DNA of 64,000 bases from Maridesulfovibrio sp. Lineage in GTDB: Bacteria > Desulfobacterota > Desulfovibrionia > Desulfovibrionales > Desulfovibrionaceae. The first letter of the stretch is position 1; every line of letters begins with the position of its first letter. Position numbers and translations under genes: made by a program. The stretch spans positions 3,552,501 through 3,616,500 of the forward strand of contig NZ_OY780933.1 of the NCBI RefSeq assembly GCF_963676065.1, read 5' to 3'. Below, in pieces: positions 53,650 to 64,000 of the stretch. Below the pieces are notes generated by a model. That model was not told where the DNA came from, did no database searches, and saw only the letters and a list, made by a program, of their open reading frames with translations.

Positions 53650-53725
53650 ATTGCTATGAGCAGAGCTTAGATGAATGCACTAAATAATATTGGTTACAGC
53701 AAAACGGGCTAAAAACACCCAAAAC

Positions 53726-53741
53726 TTCTCCGAACGGAGAA
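53726..53741 (+). promoter_or_regulatory. Leader hairpin TTCTCCGAACGGAGAA
   Basis: A six to seven-bp stem directly preceded by CACCCAAAAC, 97 bp before the Cys-rich gene. A related block (CCCAAATTCTTCGCCGAGCGGAGA) precedes glnN. Confidence 0.45.
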
Positions 53742-53837
53742 AATATATGAAGGATTATATAGATAAACTCTAATTGTTACTTAACAAAAAGGAGCCAATG
53801 CTATACAAAACAATATATCAAAATCTGGAGAGACAAG

Positions 53838-54164
53838 ATGAATCACATTCTAAGACACTTAAATAACATTTATATTGCCATATTGCTTAGAATTCGAATT
53901 TTTTATGGAAAAGTTCGTCGTCAATTCATTATTTTTTTCATGCATGACTATATAGAACGCCAAAAGACACGAAGATCAGGCTCATGCCGCCAGTGCGCCA
54001 TATGTTGTAACCTTGCATACAGATGCCCTCTTTTGGCTCGTCACAACTTTTGTAGAATATACAGCATAGGCCGTCCTCGCGTATGCTCACTCTTTCCCAT
54101 CAACCAGAACGACATCGATGACATTAAAGCCCTCGGCGGAGAGTGCGGCTATAAATTTAATTAG
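53838..54164 (+). CDS. Small Cys-rich protein (YkgJ-like cluster)
   Basis: A 108-residue protein. The segment CRQCAICCNLAYRCPLLA, then FCRIY and VCSLFP, and a late CGYKF, gives eight Cys in a pattern like the YkgJ/UPF0153 zinc or iron-sulfur family. The N-terminal 45 residues are hydrophobic and basic and may associate with the membrane. TGGAGAG precedes the ATG. Function unknown. Confidence 0.7.
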   Translation: MNHILRHLNNIYIAILLRIRIFYGKVRRQFIIFFMHDYIERQKTRRSGSCRQCAICCNLAYRCPLLARHNFCRIYSIGRPRVCSLFPINQNDIDDIKALGGECGYKFN

Positions 54165-54785
54165 CATTATCTTTTAGATATATCTGCCCCTACAGTTAAG
54201 ACAGGTAACGTGTTGACAAAAAGTAATAACCTTTCAGACAGGCCATAAAAAACACTGGAAATTCAAAAAATACATGCTTGAAGTTTCCTGAAATAAACAC
54301 ATAACCGCACCTGACAAGAATCCAATCAATCAATTTAATTAGATCAATTGGGAATATATTTTAGAATTGTTTCAAATAGGGGAGGCAGGAAGCTACGCGG
54401 TCCTCGGAAAATATCTTTATTTAAAAAGGCAAAATAAACTTTCGGTTTCAAATTCGCACTATACTATTTTTACAAATTAGCAGCTGACAACACATATATA
54501 TTAATGTAGGTATGTTAATAAAAAAAACGCATAATGTACTTTCCTTCCCAAACACATTGTTTACGAAATGCAGCTGATTCCTACTAAATACCCCACTAAG
54601 CTATTTGACAATATACAATTTTGTTATCAAAATCACGCAGAACCAGAGACTCACAAATACCAATTACATTTTTGTAACAAACTTTTGTTTTCAGATTGGA
54701 GCATTCTACATTTTTGTAAGTTAATAGGCTGCTCAGCCTCTCCTCTACCGAGCCAAGACATTAAAAATAATGAATAAAATATTTC
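54165..54785. other. AT-rich gap upstream of glnN
   Basis: Over 600 bp with no convincing gene; a 69-codon frame at 54568 lacks a ribosome binding site. A purine-rich patch (AGGGGAGGCAGGAAGC, about 54378) stands out but I cannot assign it. It may hold activator sites for the sigma-54 promoter. Confidence 0.5.
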
Positions 54786-54801
54786 TGGCATGCCTACTGC
54801 T
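54786..54801 (+). promoter_or_regulatory. Sigma-54 promoter upstream of glnN
   Basis: TGGCATGCCTACTGCT keeps GG and GC at the exact -24/-12 spacing and matches the consensus at all but two conserved positions. The start codon is about 85 bp downstream. Confidence 0.72.
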
Positions 54802-54825
54802 TACATCGAATAAGATTTGATGAAA

Positions 54826-54852
54826 GCCCAAATTCTTCGCCGAGCGGAGATC
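54826..54852 (+). promoter_or_regulatory. glnN leader motif, second copy
   Basis: GCCCAAATTCTTCGCCGAG with CGGAGATCACC shares the CCCAAA...TTC.CCGA.CGGAGA pattern of the hairpin at 53720-53741. It lies inside the predicted mRNA leader. Confidence 0.4.
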
Positions 54853-54884
54853 ACCAATAAAAATTATTCAAGGAGTTTTTTCAA

Positions 54885-57071
54885 ATGAGTTCAAACACCT
54901 CTCGTCAGGGTGCGATCACTGCAGTGACCAATTACTCTACCCCCGAAGCGTCCTTCAGCTTTGCCGATTCTAAACCCACCGAACTCTTCGGCTGCAACGT
55001 CTTCAACGACAACGTAATGAAGGAAAGACTTCCCAATAAGGTCTATAAATCCCTGAAAAATACTATTGAAGAAGGCGCTGCCATCGATCCTTCCATCGCC
55101 GATACCGTTGCAAACGCAATGAAAGAATGGGCTCTGGAAAAAGGCGCAACTCACTACACACACGTATTCTACCCCCTGACCGGCCTGACAGCAGAAAAGC
55201 ACGACAGCTTCATCTCTCCCGACGGTAAAGGTAACTGCATTGCCGAATTTGAAGGTAAACTTCTCATTCAGGGTGAGCCCGATGCTTCCAGCTTTCCTAA
55301 CGGTGGTCTGCGCGCAACATTTGAAGCACGCGGCTACACAGCATGGGACGTAACCAGCCCGGCCTACATCCTTGAAAACCCCAATGGAACTTTCCTGTGC
55401 ATCCCCACCGCATTCATTTCCTGGACCGGTGAAGCACTCGATAAAAAGACACCTCTGCTCAAGGCAACTCAGGTCGTCAACAAATCAGCACAGCGTATCC
55501 TGAAAATTTTCGGCGACGATTCCGGTAACCGCGTAGTTTCCAACGCCGGCCCCGAACAGGAATACTTCCTTATTGATCGCAACTTCTACTTTGCCCGTCC
55601 TGACCTCATGATGTCCGGCAGAACCCTTTTCGGTGCTAAGCCCGCAAAAGGACAGGAACTTGATGACCACTACTTCGGCGCAGTTCCCCGTCGTGTGCTT
55701 TCTTTCATGATGGACGTTGAGCATGAACTCTACAAACTTGGTGTACCGGTTAAAACCCGTCACAACGAAGTTGCTCCCGGCCAGTTTGAGATTGCTCCTG
55801 TTTATGAACAGGCCAACATTGCCACCGACCACAACCAGATGGTCATGACCACACTCAAGAGTGTCGCCAAAAGACATGGAATGGCCTGCCTGCTCCATGA
55901 AAAACCTTTTGCAGGAATCAACGGTTCCGGTAAACACCTTAACTACTCCCTCAGCTGCAACGGTCACGGCTCCCTGTTTGATCCAGGCGAAAACCCCACT
56001 GAAAACGCTCAGTTCCTCATCTTCTGCGCCGCTGTAATCCGCGCTGTACACAAAAACAGCAAACTCCTGCGCGCAGTAGTCGCCAGTGCATCAAACGACC
56101 ATCGTCTTGGTGCAAACGAAGCTCCGCCGGCAATCATGTCCATTTTCCTCGGTGATCAGCTTTCCGAAATCCTTAACAAGATTCAGGAAGGAAATTCCCC
56201 GACCCCCACTTCCACTGGCTTCCTGAAAGCCGGCGTAGACACTCTGCCTCCGCTTCCCAGAGATGCAGGTGACCGTAACCGCACCAGCCCGTTTGCATTC
56301 ACCGGTAACCGTTTTGAGTTCCGTGCAGTAGGTTCCAACCTCTCCATCGCCGGCCCTCAGGTTGCCCTGAACACCATGCTCGCTGAATCTCTTGATTTCA
56401 TCGCTGATGAAATGGAAAAGATCATGGGCGGTGACGAGTCCAAACTGAACGACGCTGTAAACAAAGTGATCAAAGACATCATGGATAACCATGGTCAGAT
56501 TGTTTTCAACGGCGACGGCTACTCTGAAGAATGGCACAAGGAAGCAGTCGAAGAACGCGGCCTTCCCAACCTTCGTACCTCCACTGACGCAATTCCTGAG
56601 ATCTCTTCTCCTGAATCAGTGGCCCTGTTCACAAAATACGGTGTATTCACTGAACAAGAACTTGAAAGCCGTACTGAAATCTACCTTGAACAGTACAGCC
56701 AGGCTATTGTTACCGAAGCTGCACTGGTATCCAAACTCGCCAAGACTCACATTCTTCCCGGCGCTGTTCGCTACCAGAAAGAGCTGGCTGAAACCTGCGC
56801 TGCTATGAAAGCAATCAACGTAGAATTCACCACCGGTACTCTTGAAGACCTGACTGCAAAGCTTCGCGGAATGCAGACTGCTACCATCGAACTTGACAAA
56901 GTAATGGAAGCAAAACCAGAGGATGATGTTTTGGGAGAAGCTAAATACCTCTGCAGCTCTGCTCTTCCCGCAATGCTCGAAGTTCGCAAGTACGCTGATC
57001 AGCTCGAAGACATCGTCGCAGACGACCTCTGGTGCCTGCCCAGCTACTCCGAAATGCTCTTCATCAAATAA
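54885..57071 (+). CDS. glnN: Glutamine synthetase type III
   Basis: Makes glutamine from glutamate, ammonia and ATP. The 728-residue length and sequence are those of GSIII (GlnN), not the 450-residue GSI. Visible segments are [32 protein letters not shown] (metal-binding Glu), [13 protein letters not shown] and [13 protein letters not shown] (ammonia-site and ATP residues), [20 protein letters not shown], and a long helical C-terminus. AAGGAG precedes the ATG. The sigma-54 promoter upstream implies nitrogen control. Confidence 0.96.
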   Translation: MSSNTSRQGAITAVTNYSTPEASFSFADSKPTELFGCNVFNDNVMKERLPNKVYKSLKNTIEEGAAIDPSIADTVANAMKEWALEKGATHYTHVFYPLTGLTAEKHDSFISPDGKGNCIAEFEGKLLIQGEPDASSFPNGGLRATFEARGYTAWDVTSPAYILENPNGTFLCIPTAFISWTGEALDKKTPLLKATQVVNKSAQRILKIFGDDSGNRVVSNAGPEQEYFLIDRNFYFARPDLMMSGRTLFGAKPAKGQELDDHYFGAVPRRVLSFMMDVEHELYKLGVPVKTRHNEVAPGQFEIAPVYEQANIATDHNQMVMTTLKSVAKRHGMACLLHEKPFAGINGSGKHLNYSLSCNGHGSLFDPGENPTENAQFLIFCAAVIRAVHKNSKLLRAVVASASNDHRLGANEAPPAIMSIFLGDQLSEILNKIQEGNSPTPTSTGFLKAGVDTLPPLPRDAGDRNRTSPFAFTGNRFEFRAVGSNLSIAGPQVALNTMLAESLDFIADEMEKIMGGDESKLNDAVNKVIKDIMDNHGQIVFNGDGYSEEWHKEAVEERGLPNLRTSTDAIPEISSPESVALFTKYGVFTEQELESRTEIYLEQYSQAIVTEAALVSKLAKTHILPGAVRYQKELAETCAAMKAINVEFTTGTLEDLTAKLRGMQTATIELDKVMEAKPEDDVLGEAKYLCSSALPAMLEVRKYADQLEDIVADDLWCLPSYSEMLFIK

Positions 57072-57105
57072 ACATCAATTACTGCCACCATATCCTTAAG
57101 CCTAG

Positions 57106-57148
57106 GAAGGTCCCCGTTTCAAAAGAAATGGGGACCTTTCATTTTTTG
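57106..57148 (+). terminator. Intrinsic terminator after glnN
   Basis: Stem AAGGTCCCCGTTTC with GAAATGGGGACCTT, then CATTTTTT. Confidence 0.9.
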
Positions 57149-57213
57149 CTACTATTTCCATAATATTTAATTTATATTCCTCTGTAATTATCACCATTTT
57201 TTCTGGAGTAAAA

Positions 57214-57756
57214 ATGCTTAAAAAAACACTTGCGCTATTAATACTGAGTTGCCTTTGTGTATTCACAGCCAATGCCGCTGCTCCTTTGACAGGAGATCAA
57301 GTAGAAAGGGTAGTTAAAACACTTGAGCAACTTGATCCCCTCATGGATCAGATGGAAGAGGAAATAGAGCAATCCGGTGAAATGGATACAGAAAGCTTTG
57401 ATCCTGAAATACTGAACAAAGAATTCGCAATGCTCTATAATTATACACCTCAAGCAGCAAAAGTAATTGAGGAAAACGGCTTTACAGAAAAAACATGGCC
57501 GGAAATGGCCGGGCGAGTCGTAAAAGCTTTTGCAAGCATAGCTATGGAAGAAGAAGGAAATGTCAGCATGAAAGAAATGGAAGCAGTACTGAACCAGTTG
57601 GAGGCAGATCCCAACCTGCCCCCGGAACAGAAAAAAATGATGAAAGAACAAATGCTTTCAGCCATGAAGACAGCCAAAGACATGATGAACGCACCGGCTG
57701 AAGATGTGGAAGTAGTTCGCCCCTATTTTGATAAATTATCTAGCACAATGGAATAG
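57214..57756 (+). CDS. Small exported helical protein
   Basis: A 180-residue protein with a signal peptide (MLKKTLALLILSCLCVFTANAA). The mature part is acidic and Met-rich, helical, with no recognised domain. SD TGGAG before the ATG. Probably periplasmic; function unknown. Confidence 0.7.
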   Translation: MLKKTLALLILSCLCVFTANAAAPLTGDQVERVVKTLEQLDPLMDQMEEEIEQSGEMDTESFDPEILNKEFAMLYNYTPQAAKVIEENGFTEKTWPEMAGRVVKAFASIAMEEEGNVSMKEMEAVLNQLEADPNLPPEQKKMMKEQMLSAMKTAKDMMNAPAEDVEVVRPYFDKLSSTME

Positions 57757-57769
57757 ATAATATATAAAT

Positions 57770-57813
57770 ACAACATTGAGAATGAGGCTTAAAGGCTTCT
57801 TTCTCAATGTTGT
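57770..57813 (+). terminator. Hairpin terminator
   Basis: Stem ACAACATTGAGAA with TTCTCAATGTTGT, a 17-nt interior and a T-rich tail. Confidence 0.75.
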
Positions 57814-57966
57814 ATCTTTATGACACAACATATCATGCTAAAATAAATAGACAATAATTAGTATGCAAAACAGATGTAACAAGAATGTAGCATTTCGACT
57901 CATTTTAAACCTTTAAAATAACACAAATAAAGTTCGGTATCTTATTAACGGTTCACAGCAAACACA

Positions 57967-57982
57967 TGGCACTGAATATGCT
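57967..57982 (+). promoter_or_regulatory. Sigma-54 promoter upstream of the chemoreceptor gene
   Basis: TGGCACTGAATATGCT has GG/GC at exact -24/-12 spacing and the full TGGCAC block. The gene starts about 40 bp downstream. Confidence 0.75.
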
Positions 57983-58020
57983 AACATGTTTAGCATAAAC
58001 TTTGACTAAGGGGAGAGGAT

Positions 58021-59559
58021 ATGACCGGACGTCTTTTTGCAAGTATTGCGGCAATTATTTTTCTACTCTGCACTGGCTTATTATTTGCTCAAAGCCAAAT
58101 CGTAATGATTATCATAGTTATTTCGATTACGTTAATGCTGAGCTTTGGTATAATCATACAACGTCACCTAATTCTTCCCATAAAAACACTCACAACTGAA
58201 ATACAAAGACTCTCAAACAGAGACTACAGCCCCATACCCCATCACAATTACATAGCAGAACTGGGAAATCTTGCCTTTGAAATAGAAGGCCTAAACAACA
58301 CGCTAAACGAAACAGTCGGCATGAGCGAATCAATGCTTGAAAACATCATGACTCCCATGGTTGTGGTGGGCCCGGACGGGAATATCCGCTGGCTGAATGA
58401 AAGCATTATAAGACTGATCGAAGAAGACGGTAAGACCGAAGATTTTATCGGGCAGGACTTTTCCATCTTTTTTTATGGCTCAAAGCAGGAAACCGTTTCC
58501 GAAAAATGCATGCAGGAGAAAAAGCAACTCTTTGTCAAAGGCCAGGTTGACGGCCGCAAAGGAACAACAAAATATATTTCGGTTGCTTCTTCACCTATCT
58601 TCGATTTCAGGGGAAACCTTCTTGGCGGATTCACAACCATCATGGACTTCACTAACATCAAACTGAAAGAGGACTTCATCACTGCGCAAAACTCAAAAAT
58701 ATCAAAGGGCGTAGCAGATGCGAGCAAGGTTTCCGAGCAACTAGCCAATACATCCGAGGAAATCAGCTCCGAAGTTCAAAATTCAAGCCGCGGAATCCAT
58801 GAGCAACGAGCCAGAACCGAAGAGGTTGCTACTTCTATGGAGCAGATGAATGCCTCCATCCTTGAAGTTTCCAGAAACTCCAGTGATGCAGCTAGCATGG
58901 CCCTTCAGACTCAGGAGACCGCAAATAACGGCTCCGGGCTTGTAGAAAATGTCATCGGAGTTATGGATGAAGTAAATATGAAGGCCAGCCACCTCAAGCA
59001 AGAAATGGGCACACTAGAAACTCACAGTAACGGCATAAACACGATCATGCAGGTCATTTCGGACATTGCAGACCAGACGAACCTGCTGGCTCTCAACGCC
59101 GCTATCGAAGCTGCCCGGGCAGGTGAAGCCGGACGCGGTTTTTCCGTTGTGGCTGACGAAATCAGAAAACTGGCCGAAAAAACAATGCTTGCCACCAAAG
59201 AAGTCGAAAATTACATTGATGCCATTCAGGGCAGTTCCAAAAAAAGTACCGCGGCAACAGAAGATACCCTGCTAAGCATCCAACAAGCCACAGAATTATG
59301 CACCAAAGCTGATGCGGCTCTTAAGCAAATATTAGAATTCTCACGGACGACAGCTGGTCAGGTCGCAGGAATAGCTACCGCGGCTGAAGAACAGTCCGCA
59401 GCCAGTGAAGAAGTCACAAGTGCGATTGAAGATGTAAACAGTATAGCAACTCAAACGACGGATTCAATGAATCTGGTTTCCGAGGCTGTAAGAGAACTGG
59501 CCTCACTTGCAACGGATCTTGATGATTTCATGACCAAAATGCAAATTGAGGAAGCCTAA
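58021..59559 (+). CDS. Methyl-accepting chemotaxis protein with PAS domain
   Basis: A 512-residue chemoreceptor. Two N-terminal transmembrane helices (about 5-20 and 27-45) leave almost no periplasmic loop, so the signal is probably sensed in the cytoplasm. A short HAMP-like segment ([16 protein letters not shown]) is followed by a PAS domain (about 100-215) and a signalling coiled coil with the hairpin tip [27 protein letters not shown]. No CheR/CheB pentapeptide tail is evident. SD GGGAGAGG. A sigma-54 promoter precedes it. Confidence 0.93.
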   Translation: MTGRLFASIAAIIFLLCTGLLFAQSQIVMIIIVISITLMLSFGIIIQRHLILPIKTLTTEIQRLSNRDYSPIPHHNYIAELGNLAFEIEGLNNTLNETVGMSESMLENIMTPMVVVGPDGNIRWLNESIIRLIEEDGKTEDFIGQDFSIFFYGSKQETVSEKCMQEKKQLFVKGQVDGRKGTTKYISVASSPIFDFRGNLLGGFTTIMDFTNIKLKEDFITAQNSKISKGVADASKVSEQLANTSEEISSEVQNSSRGIHEQRARTEEVATSMEQMNASILEVSRNSSDAASMALQTQETANNGSGLVENVIGVMDEVNMKASHLKQEMGTLETHSNGINTIMQVISDIADQTNLLALNAAIEAARAGEAGRGFSVVADEIRKLAEKTMLATKEVENYIDAIQGSSKKSTAATEDTLLSIQQATELCTKADAALKQILEFSRTTAGQVAGIATAAEEQSAASEEVTSAIEDVNSIATQTTDSMNLVSEAVRELASLATDLDDFMTKMQIEEA

Positions 59560-59564
59560 TTTTA

Positions 59565-59597
59565 TGGACAAGCCGGGTGCAACATCCGGCTTGTCCA
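59565..59597. terminator. Hairpin between convergent genes
   Basis: Perfect 12-bp stem TGGACAAGCCGG with CCGGCTTGTCCA, but only a weak T tract. Confidence 0.55.
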
Positions 59598-59615
59598 ATA
59601 TTTACCCGAAAAAGA

Positions 59616-59843
59616 CTAATCGTTATTTTCTTCTATCTGCCGTACGTCTTCGCGCTTGATTATAGTCTGCTGTCCATCAAGATTTTCGTAAGTATATGTG
59701 TTGGAGTCCTTATTGAATTGGGGAGCACCCGCACTTACCGCCGTGGACCCGTCTGTCATGGTAATTGTGTGATGATCAGCTCCGCATCCGGCAAAGACCA
59801 GAAGTCCTGCGCACAATAAAGCAGCGATAAAGATTTTCTTCAT
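59616..59843 (-). CDS. YgdI/YgdR-family lipoprotein
   Basis: A 75-residue small outer-membrane-type lipoprotein: signal peptide with lipobox FAGC, then HTITMTDGSTAVS and ENLDGQQTIIKREDVRQIEE, the conserved YgdR domain (SH3-like). ATG 59843 follows CAAGGAG. A longer frame upstream lacks a ribosome binding site. Unknown role. Confidence 0.85.
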   Translation of the reverse strand: MKKIFIAALLCAGLLVFAGCGADHHTITMTDGSTAVSAGAPQFNKDSNTYTYENLDGQQTIIKREDVRQIEENND

Positions 59844-59915
59844 ATCCAACTCCTTGTATAATTTTTCAAAAAGACTATCAGACAATGTTAGATACAACAA
59901 CACTTGTACAAATTA

Positions 59916-61565
59916 CTACAGACTCTTCATTACATTGCCTACTTTTAGCGATTTCTCCGTGAAATCATCTTCAAGCCGACCAATGTCCCTCTCAATAATT
60001 TCAGAAACATTCCGTGCTTCATACTTTGATTCCAGCTTTAGGACATTTCCTGCACCGCTTCCTCTGGCTGCACGGCTTACCGTCGTAACTGAACCGGACT
60101 GACGCTTATGCAAAACTTTCAATTTTCCTTGATAGACAGCGGTTTTGCCAATATCAGCAAGCATCAAATCATGATCCAGATCATCGAATTGCGTGGGTGA
60201 ATAACGCAAATCAAAATCACCACTCTGCCCCAGCACCTCCTGCCTGAAAAGATGAAAACATCCGGTAACCGAAACACATGGGCGGCAGTAATCAAACTGC
60301 CCGTAATCCAGATCCTGATTATAAGGATCAAGATAAGCAAACTCAAAATTACGGACCCTATCCTCAAATTCCGCCGGAGTCTCACGCAGATGCAGGTCGG
60401 CATGTTGAATAACTTCCTGCTGATCTTCGTTGACGACCTTGCATCCCCAGACCCCCGCATCAGGATAGGATTCAACTGCTGCGCTGAAATGATTCTGCCA
60501 GTCAGGCGGAACAGACGCATCGTCATCGAGATAGGCAACATAATCATAGAGCTTAATTTCATGCATATTTTTCAACCAGTTACGCGCCGCAGGAGCTCCC
60601 ACATTAACCGGAAGGTCTATGCGGCTGAACCTTTCCCCTAGCTTTTCTTTCCAACTGGTCATAACTTCGGAAGTATGGTCGGAACTACCGTTATCAAGAG
60701 CAAAAATATGGACGTTATCTAAAGGGGACTCCGCCAGTGAAGTCATGGTCTCATTAAAATCATCCGCTTTGTTGAATGTGTACAGACAAACGGCAACCTG
60801 ACCGTCCAGTTTATTGGAGCCGTCAACACCGAGCAACCGGTCATGGACTTTGAACCATGTATTTACCTGCCATGGACGAGCCGTCATGCGATCCCGCCAG
60901 AGAATCAAAGCTTCTTCCCGCCTGCCCATCCTGTCGACACTTTCAGCCAGCCGCAGCAGGTTTTCCCCTAAGATCAACGCACCTTCAGAAGTATCGGAAT
61001 AAATGGCTTCAGCCTGCTCATAATCACCGGAGCAAAAAGCTATATCACCGGAATATTTATTCAGCACCATATTCATAGATGAAGGCCAATCCCGCGCTAA
61101 AGCAGCACTCGCAACCTCATGCCGCCCCAAAAAAAAGGCCAGATCAAGCAGGTGTGACAACCAGAAAAGGTTTTCCGGTTCCCGCTCAGTCTGCGCCGCA
61201 AGATAACCAAGCAGCTTATCTTTATCGTCCTTGGCTAAAAGACGCTGCAGATAATTCAGATTTTCAGGAACAATACTGTTTGCGGCAATTAAAGACATGG
61301 TTTCCACTAATGGTGCAGGCAAAAACTTAAGCTGCTTATTAATAGCCAAAAGATTGGATGCGAGCTGCCCGTCCAGAGGGCTGGATTCCCATGCGGCGAG
61401 GAACATATCCACGCCAAGATCAATTAGTGTGCTTTTCTCCCGGCTGTTATCCGCGCTATTGATAATAAGATTGGCGGTCTCCATCAGATGAGGTTTGCCG
61501 TGACCGGACACAAGAAGCCTGTAGCGAGAAGCTGTATCCACAAACCCCCAGAATTTACCTGACAT
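59916..61565 (-). CDS. Glycosyltransferase family 2 protein with N-terminal helical domain
   Basis: The 549-residue protein has an N-terminal helical (TPR-like) region of about 260 residues and a GT-A domain (about 265-500): VAVCLYTFNKADDFNETMTSL, ALDNGSSDHT, NVGAPAARN, and the metal-binding YLDDDASVPPDW. It starts about 10 bp after the preceding glycosyltransferase gene. Probably glycosylates a surface polymer or protein; the target is unknown. Confidence 0.87.
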   Translation of the reverse strand: MSGKFWGFVDTASRYRLLVSGHGKPHLMETANLIINSADNSREKSTLIDLGVDMFLAAWESSPLDGQLASNLLAINKQLKFLPAPLVETMSLIAANSIVPENLNYLQRLLAKDDKDKLLGYLAAQTEREPENLFWLSHLLDLAFFLGRHEVASAALARDWPSSMNMVLNKYSGDIAFCSGDYEQAEAIYSDTSEGALILGENLLRLAESVDRMGRREEALILWRDRMTARPWQVNTWFKVHDRLLGVDGSNKLDGQVAVCLYTFNKADDFNETMTSLAESPLDNVHIFALDNGSSDHTSEVMTSWKEKLGERFSRIDLPVNVGAPAARNWLKNMHEIKLYDYVAYLDDDASVPPDWQNHFSAAVESYPDAGVWGCKVVNEDQQEVIQHADLHLRETPAEFEDRVRNFEFAYLDPYNQDLDYGQFDYCRPCVSVTGCFHLFRQEVLGQSGDFDLRYSPTQFDDLDHDLMLADIGKTAVYQGKLKVLHKRQSGSVTTVSRAARGSGAGNVLKLESKYEARNVSEIIERDIGRLEDDFTEKSLKVGNVMKSL

Positions 61566-61575
61566 AATTTACCCC

Positions 61576-63267
61576 TTATCCGAATGTTTGACGCATTTTT
61601 TCCAGCAAAACAGTGAGCCTGTGCTCATAAGTGTGCTCAGCCATTATCCGTTTACGGGCGGCAGCAGTTATTTTCTCCCGTCCCGCATCATCCGTTAACC
61701 ATCTTTTCAACTTCGGACCGATTTCCGACCTGCTTTTATAAAAAACAATTTCGCTGTCAGGTTCAAAGAGAGCTTCCATTTGTTCACGATAATCGGTCAG
61801 GACGAAGCCTCCGCAAGCCGGGACATCAAAAACCCGCTGATTCACCGCACCTTTCATCTGTCTGCTGGTACAATTGAAAGCAACTCTGGACATAGGATAA
61901 AAAGCGGGCAGGTCCTTATAATAATCGAGGGACGGCAGGTAACGCCAGTCTCCTTTCCCTAAAAGTTCATGCCAGCCTTCATCTCCTACTATAAGCGGGC
62001 GAAACGGCAGCAATTCCCGCACACAGGAAAGGCGATAACTCCGGGTTGATACCCATGTGATCAAGGCTTCAAAAGAAAGCTTATGCTCATCTGTAGAAAA
62101 ATCTTCCATCCTTTTAAGCAGTTCAGGATGAAGATTACGTAAAAATTCCTCTACGGAAAGTTCAGCCCGATTACCGAATTCTTCAGCCAAATTCGGAACC
62201 CTTTTCTGTAAGTCCTCATCCAACTCACTGAGCTTCAAGTATTTATCAACAGCATGAACCATAGAATCGCCAAGAAATGAGACATCCGCCTGCCATTCAG
62301 CCGGCCCTGTGAAACCGGGCTTAAAACGATTCACATCCGTTGCCAGAGGGAGGTAGAAAATATTATCAAACCCCTTGCCGCGCATGATCTCAAGATTGCC
62401 GGCATCATAAGTAAATATGGCGGTTAAATCCGGTAAGACATCAGTGTAGCGATAAAGGATGAGATGCGGATTATCTACAAACCATGAAGCCAGAGGGAGC
62501 TTCATTTTAAGCAGCAGATCGGTCAGTTTACCTTCCCGGTCAACACCGAAATGATTCACTGTGAGAGCGAAATCTGGTTTGAATTCGGCTACGGTTCGCA
62601 GCAGATCTTCAACGAATCCCTCACGTACAGTATCGCCCATACCAATATCAACACTGCGGAATTCTATACCCAATCTTTCAAGGGCTGAGGTTATTTCAGC
62701 GGTCAAAAAATATGGACGGTGGAAAAAAAGTACTCTGGGCTTTGCATTACGGAATTTGGGATATGCCATCTCGTCCCAGAAATTTACGGGCGCGGAATCT
62801 TTTTCATCCGCAATTGTATTTGCAAGGGAGGTATACCATTCACGATCCAGCCGTAGATATAAAGGAATCTTCACCAGCTCAAGGGGAACATTGCCATTAG
62901 CTGCACGCCAATCACGTACCTGCTCCAGAACACGCGCCGGTTCGCCACTCAGCCAAGTTACCTGCGGATGATTACGAAATCTATCGGCACCGGAAACTTC
63001 CGCTATCAACGGGTCATTATCCAACACCGCAACCGGCCCTGATTTCAGCAATTCATCGAGGCAAACACCAAGGCCCGCACCGATTAGAACCGGTAGCCTT
63101 CCTGTCGTTGTGGATTGTGCAAGACCGCGTTCCCGCTCGGCTCCTTTGCGCCCCCAGAGATGCCATTTCTTGCCCTCAATGTGGATACGTACATCAGCAA
63201 CACGATCCTGATCCATCACAGGCTCAACAGTATAAGATCTTTTTGACATATTAATTATGTATGTCAT
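61576..63267 (-). CDS. CgeB-like glycosyltransferase (DUF3880 plus GT1-like C-terminus)
   Basis: A 563-residue protein. The N-terminal part includes [19 protein letters not shown], a Rossmann-like SAM or nucleotide fold. The middle ([46 protein letters not shown]) is DUF3880-like. The C-terminal part ([33 protein letters not shown]) is a GT-B donor-binding domain. Its start is uncertain among TTG 63285, ATG 63267 and ATG 63249. With its downstream neighbour it forms a two-gene glycosylation operon. Confidence 0.82.
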   Translation of the reverse strand: MTYIINMSKRSYTVEPVMDQDRVADVRIHIEGKKWHLWGRKGAERERGLAQSTTTGRLPVLIGAGLGVCLDELLKSGPVAVLDNDPLIAEVSGADRFRNHPQVTWLSGEPARVLEQVRDWRAANGNVPLELVKIPLYLRLDREWYTSLANTIADEKDSAPVNFWDEMAYPKFRNAKPRVLFFHRPYFLTAEITSALERLGIEFRSVDIGMGDTVREGFVEDLLRTVAEFKPDFALTVNHFGVDREGKLTDLLLKMKLPLASWFVDNPHLILYRYTDVLPDLTAIFTYDAGNLEIMRGKGFDNIFYLPLATDVNRFKPGFTGPAEWQADVSFLGDSMVHAVDKYLKLSELDEDLQKRVPNLAEEFGNRAELSVEEFLRNLHPELLKRMEDFSTDEHKLSFEALITWVSTRSYRLSCVRELLPFRPLIVGDEGWHELLGKGDWRYLPSLDYYKDLPAFYPMSRVAFNCTSRQMKGAVNQRVFDVPACGGFVLTDYREQMEALFEPDSEIVFYKSRSEIGPKLKRWLTDDAGREKITAAARKRIMAEHTYEHRLTVLLEKMRQTFG

Positions 63268-63403
63268 TACAGCCTGCTGTGACAATGCCTGAACGGGATT
63301 TTTTTGAATCCGCGTTGAACAGTTTGCAGCCCACCCGTTCTTTGGTTATAGCTGCCCCAGACACTTTGAAACAAAATCTTAATTTTTATATATAAGAGCC
63401 TAA

Positions 63404-64000
63404 TATGAAAGATAAAAATATAACAACTGAAAGCAAAATAACATTTCTGGACATGGAAAAATGGGAACGGGCCGAACATTTTAATTTCTTCCAGTCCATG
63501 CGCAACAGTCAATACGGCTTCACCGTGCAGCAGGATGTAACTGAACTGCTTGCCTACCGTAAGAATCAAAATACGACATCAGACAAGCTGCGTTTCTCGG
63601 ATATGCTCTATTATCTGGCTACCCTTGCGGGAAATAAAATACCAGAACTGCGTACCCGCATCGTCGATGGTAAACCCGCCATTTATGATGTGATCCACCC
63701 TGCTTTCACCTATATTCCAAAAGGAAGAAACCTGCATGCCAACTGCCTGTGCAGGTTAGGGCGCGACTTTAAAGAGACCTCGGCAAATATCGATAGCGCC
63801 CGTCAATCTGCGGACGAAAATCCTTCGCTCACCCCTGCGGGTGGAGAACAACCGAACCTGTTCTATTTCAGCGTGGTAAACGGGATATCTTTCACTTCCG
63901 CCAGCAATCCATGGGGCGATTGCAATGTGGATTCAGTACCTAGAATTCTTTTCGGACATATCACAGAAAACGAATCCGGCAGAAAATTTATGCCCGTAAC
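63404..64000 (+). CDS. Chloramphenicol acetyltransferase-like protein, 3' end missing
   Basis: The gene runs off the right edge; about 199 residues are visible. FLDMEKWERAEHFNFFQSMR, YGFTVQQDVTELLAYRKN, KLRFSDMLYYLATLAGNKIPELRTRIVDGKPAIYDVIHPAFTYIP and ISFTSASNPWGDCNVDSVPRI follow the CAT fold. The active-site HHxxxDG lies beyond the window. Resistance should not be assumed; many chromosomal CAT-like proteins acetylate other substrates. No good Shine-Dalgarno is seen. Confidence 0.82.

Noticed and set aside
54568-54777. A 69-codon frame before glnN
   Set aside because: It has no Shine-Dalgarno, no recognised motif and lies in uniformly AT-rich DNA near a promoter.
63404-64000. Calling the CAT-like gene a resistance gene
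   Set aside because: The active-site region is outside the window and chromosomal CAT-like proteins often have other substrates.

Overview
The window looks like a chromosomal segment of a marine sulfate-reducing Desulfovibrionales bacterium (Desulfovibrio/Maridesulfovibrio type). The evidence is the gene neighbourhood (Lpt/Kds lipopolysaccharide genes, rpoN, hpf, ptsN, rapZ and mannose-family PTS genes in one minus-strand block), a ferredoxin-thioredoxin-reductase-type protein, a type III glutamine synthetase and a UbiD-family decarboxylase, together with moderate GC. The assignment comes from family knowledge and synteny recalled from memory; no database search was run.

Layout. 1-13605 (mostly minus strand): a lipoprotein fragment, panD, a MoaD/ThiS-like protein, ppaC, PTS IIC (apparently frameshifted)/IIB/IIA, rapZ, ptsN, hpf, rpoN, lptB, lptA (fused to four SH3-like modules), lptC, kdsC, kdsA and pyrG. 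13892-16265 (plus): a PurQ-type amidotransferase, tadA and an AT-rich sulfotransferase. 16363-16453 is tRNA-Ser(CGA).

16437-36597 is a 20.2-kb genomic island inserted in the 3' end of that tRNA. It is bounded by a 17-bp direct repeat, with a tyrosine integrase next to the tRNA and a serine recombinase near the far end. Its left half is a type I restriction-modification locus with passengers: an ART-like protein, a half-size HsdS, HsdM, KTSC, RhuM, HsdS, DUF3800, a PBECR-like protein, HsdR and a YgjP-like protease. Its right half resembles the gene 5 to gene 6 segment of a T7-like podovirus: a DNA polymerase C-terminal fragment, small genes, a P22-type antirepressor, a gp6-like exonuclease, a RepA-like ATPase, unknown proteins and the resolvase. 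It contains no structural, packaging, lysis or RNA polymerase gene. Five or six copies of a motif with the layout of phage T3/K11 RNA polymerase promoters lie in its intergenic gaps. The most interesting hypothesis here is that the island is a satellite-like element wired to respond to the RNA polymerase of an infecting T7-like phage.

36674-64000 returns to ordinary chromosome: a PocR/PAS histidine kinase, an SF2 helicase, an iron alcohol dehydrogenase, a persulfide/CoA-disulfide reductase with a rhodanese domain, an FTR-beta-like protein, a HAD phosphatase and AraC regulator, a PH-domain protein, a UbiD decarboxylase, a protein with a decayed PD-(D/E)XK nuclease domain, an EF-hand protein, a polar amino-acid ABC transporter, a Cys-rich protein, glnN, a chemoreceptor, small exported proteins, two glycosyltransferases and the start of a chloramphenicol-acetyltransferase-like gene. 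Good sigma-54 promoter matches precede glnN and the chemoreceptor gene, which fits rpoN being present in the same window.
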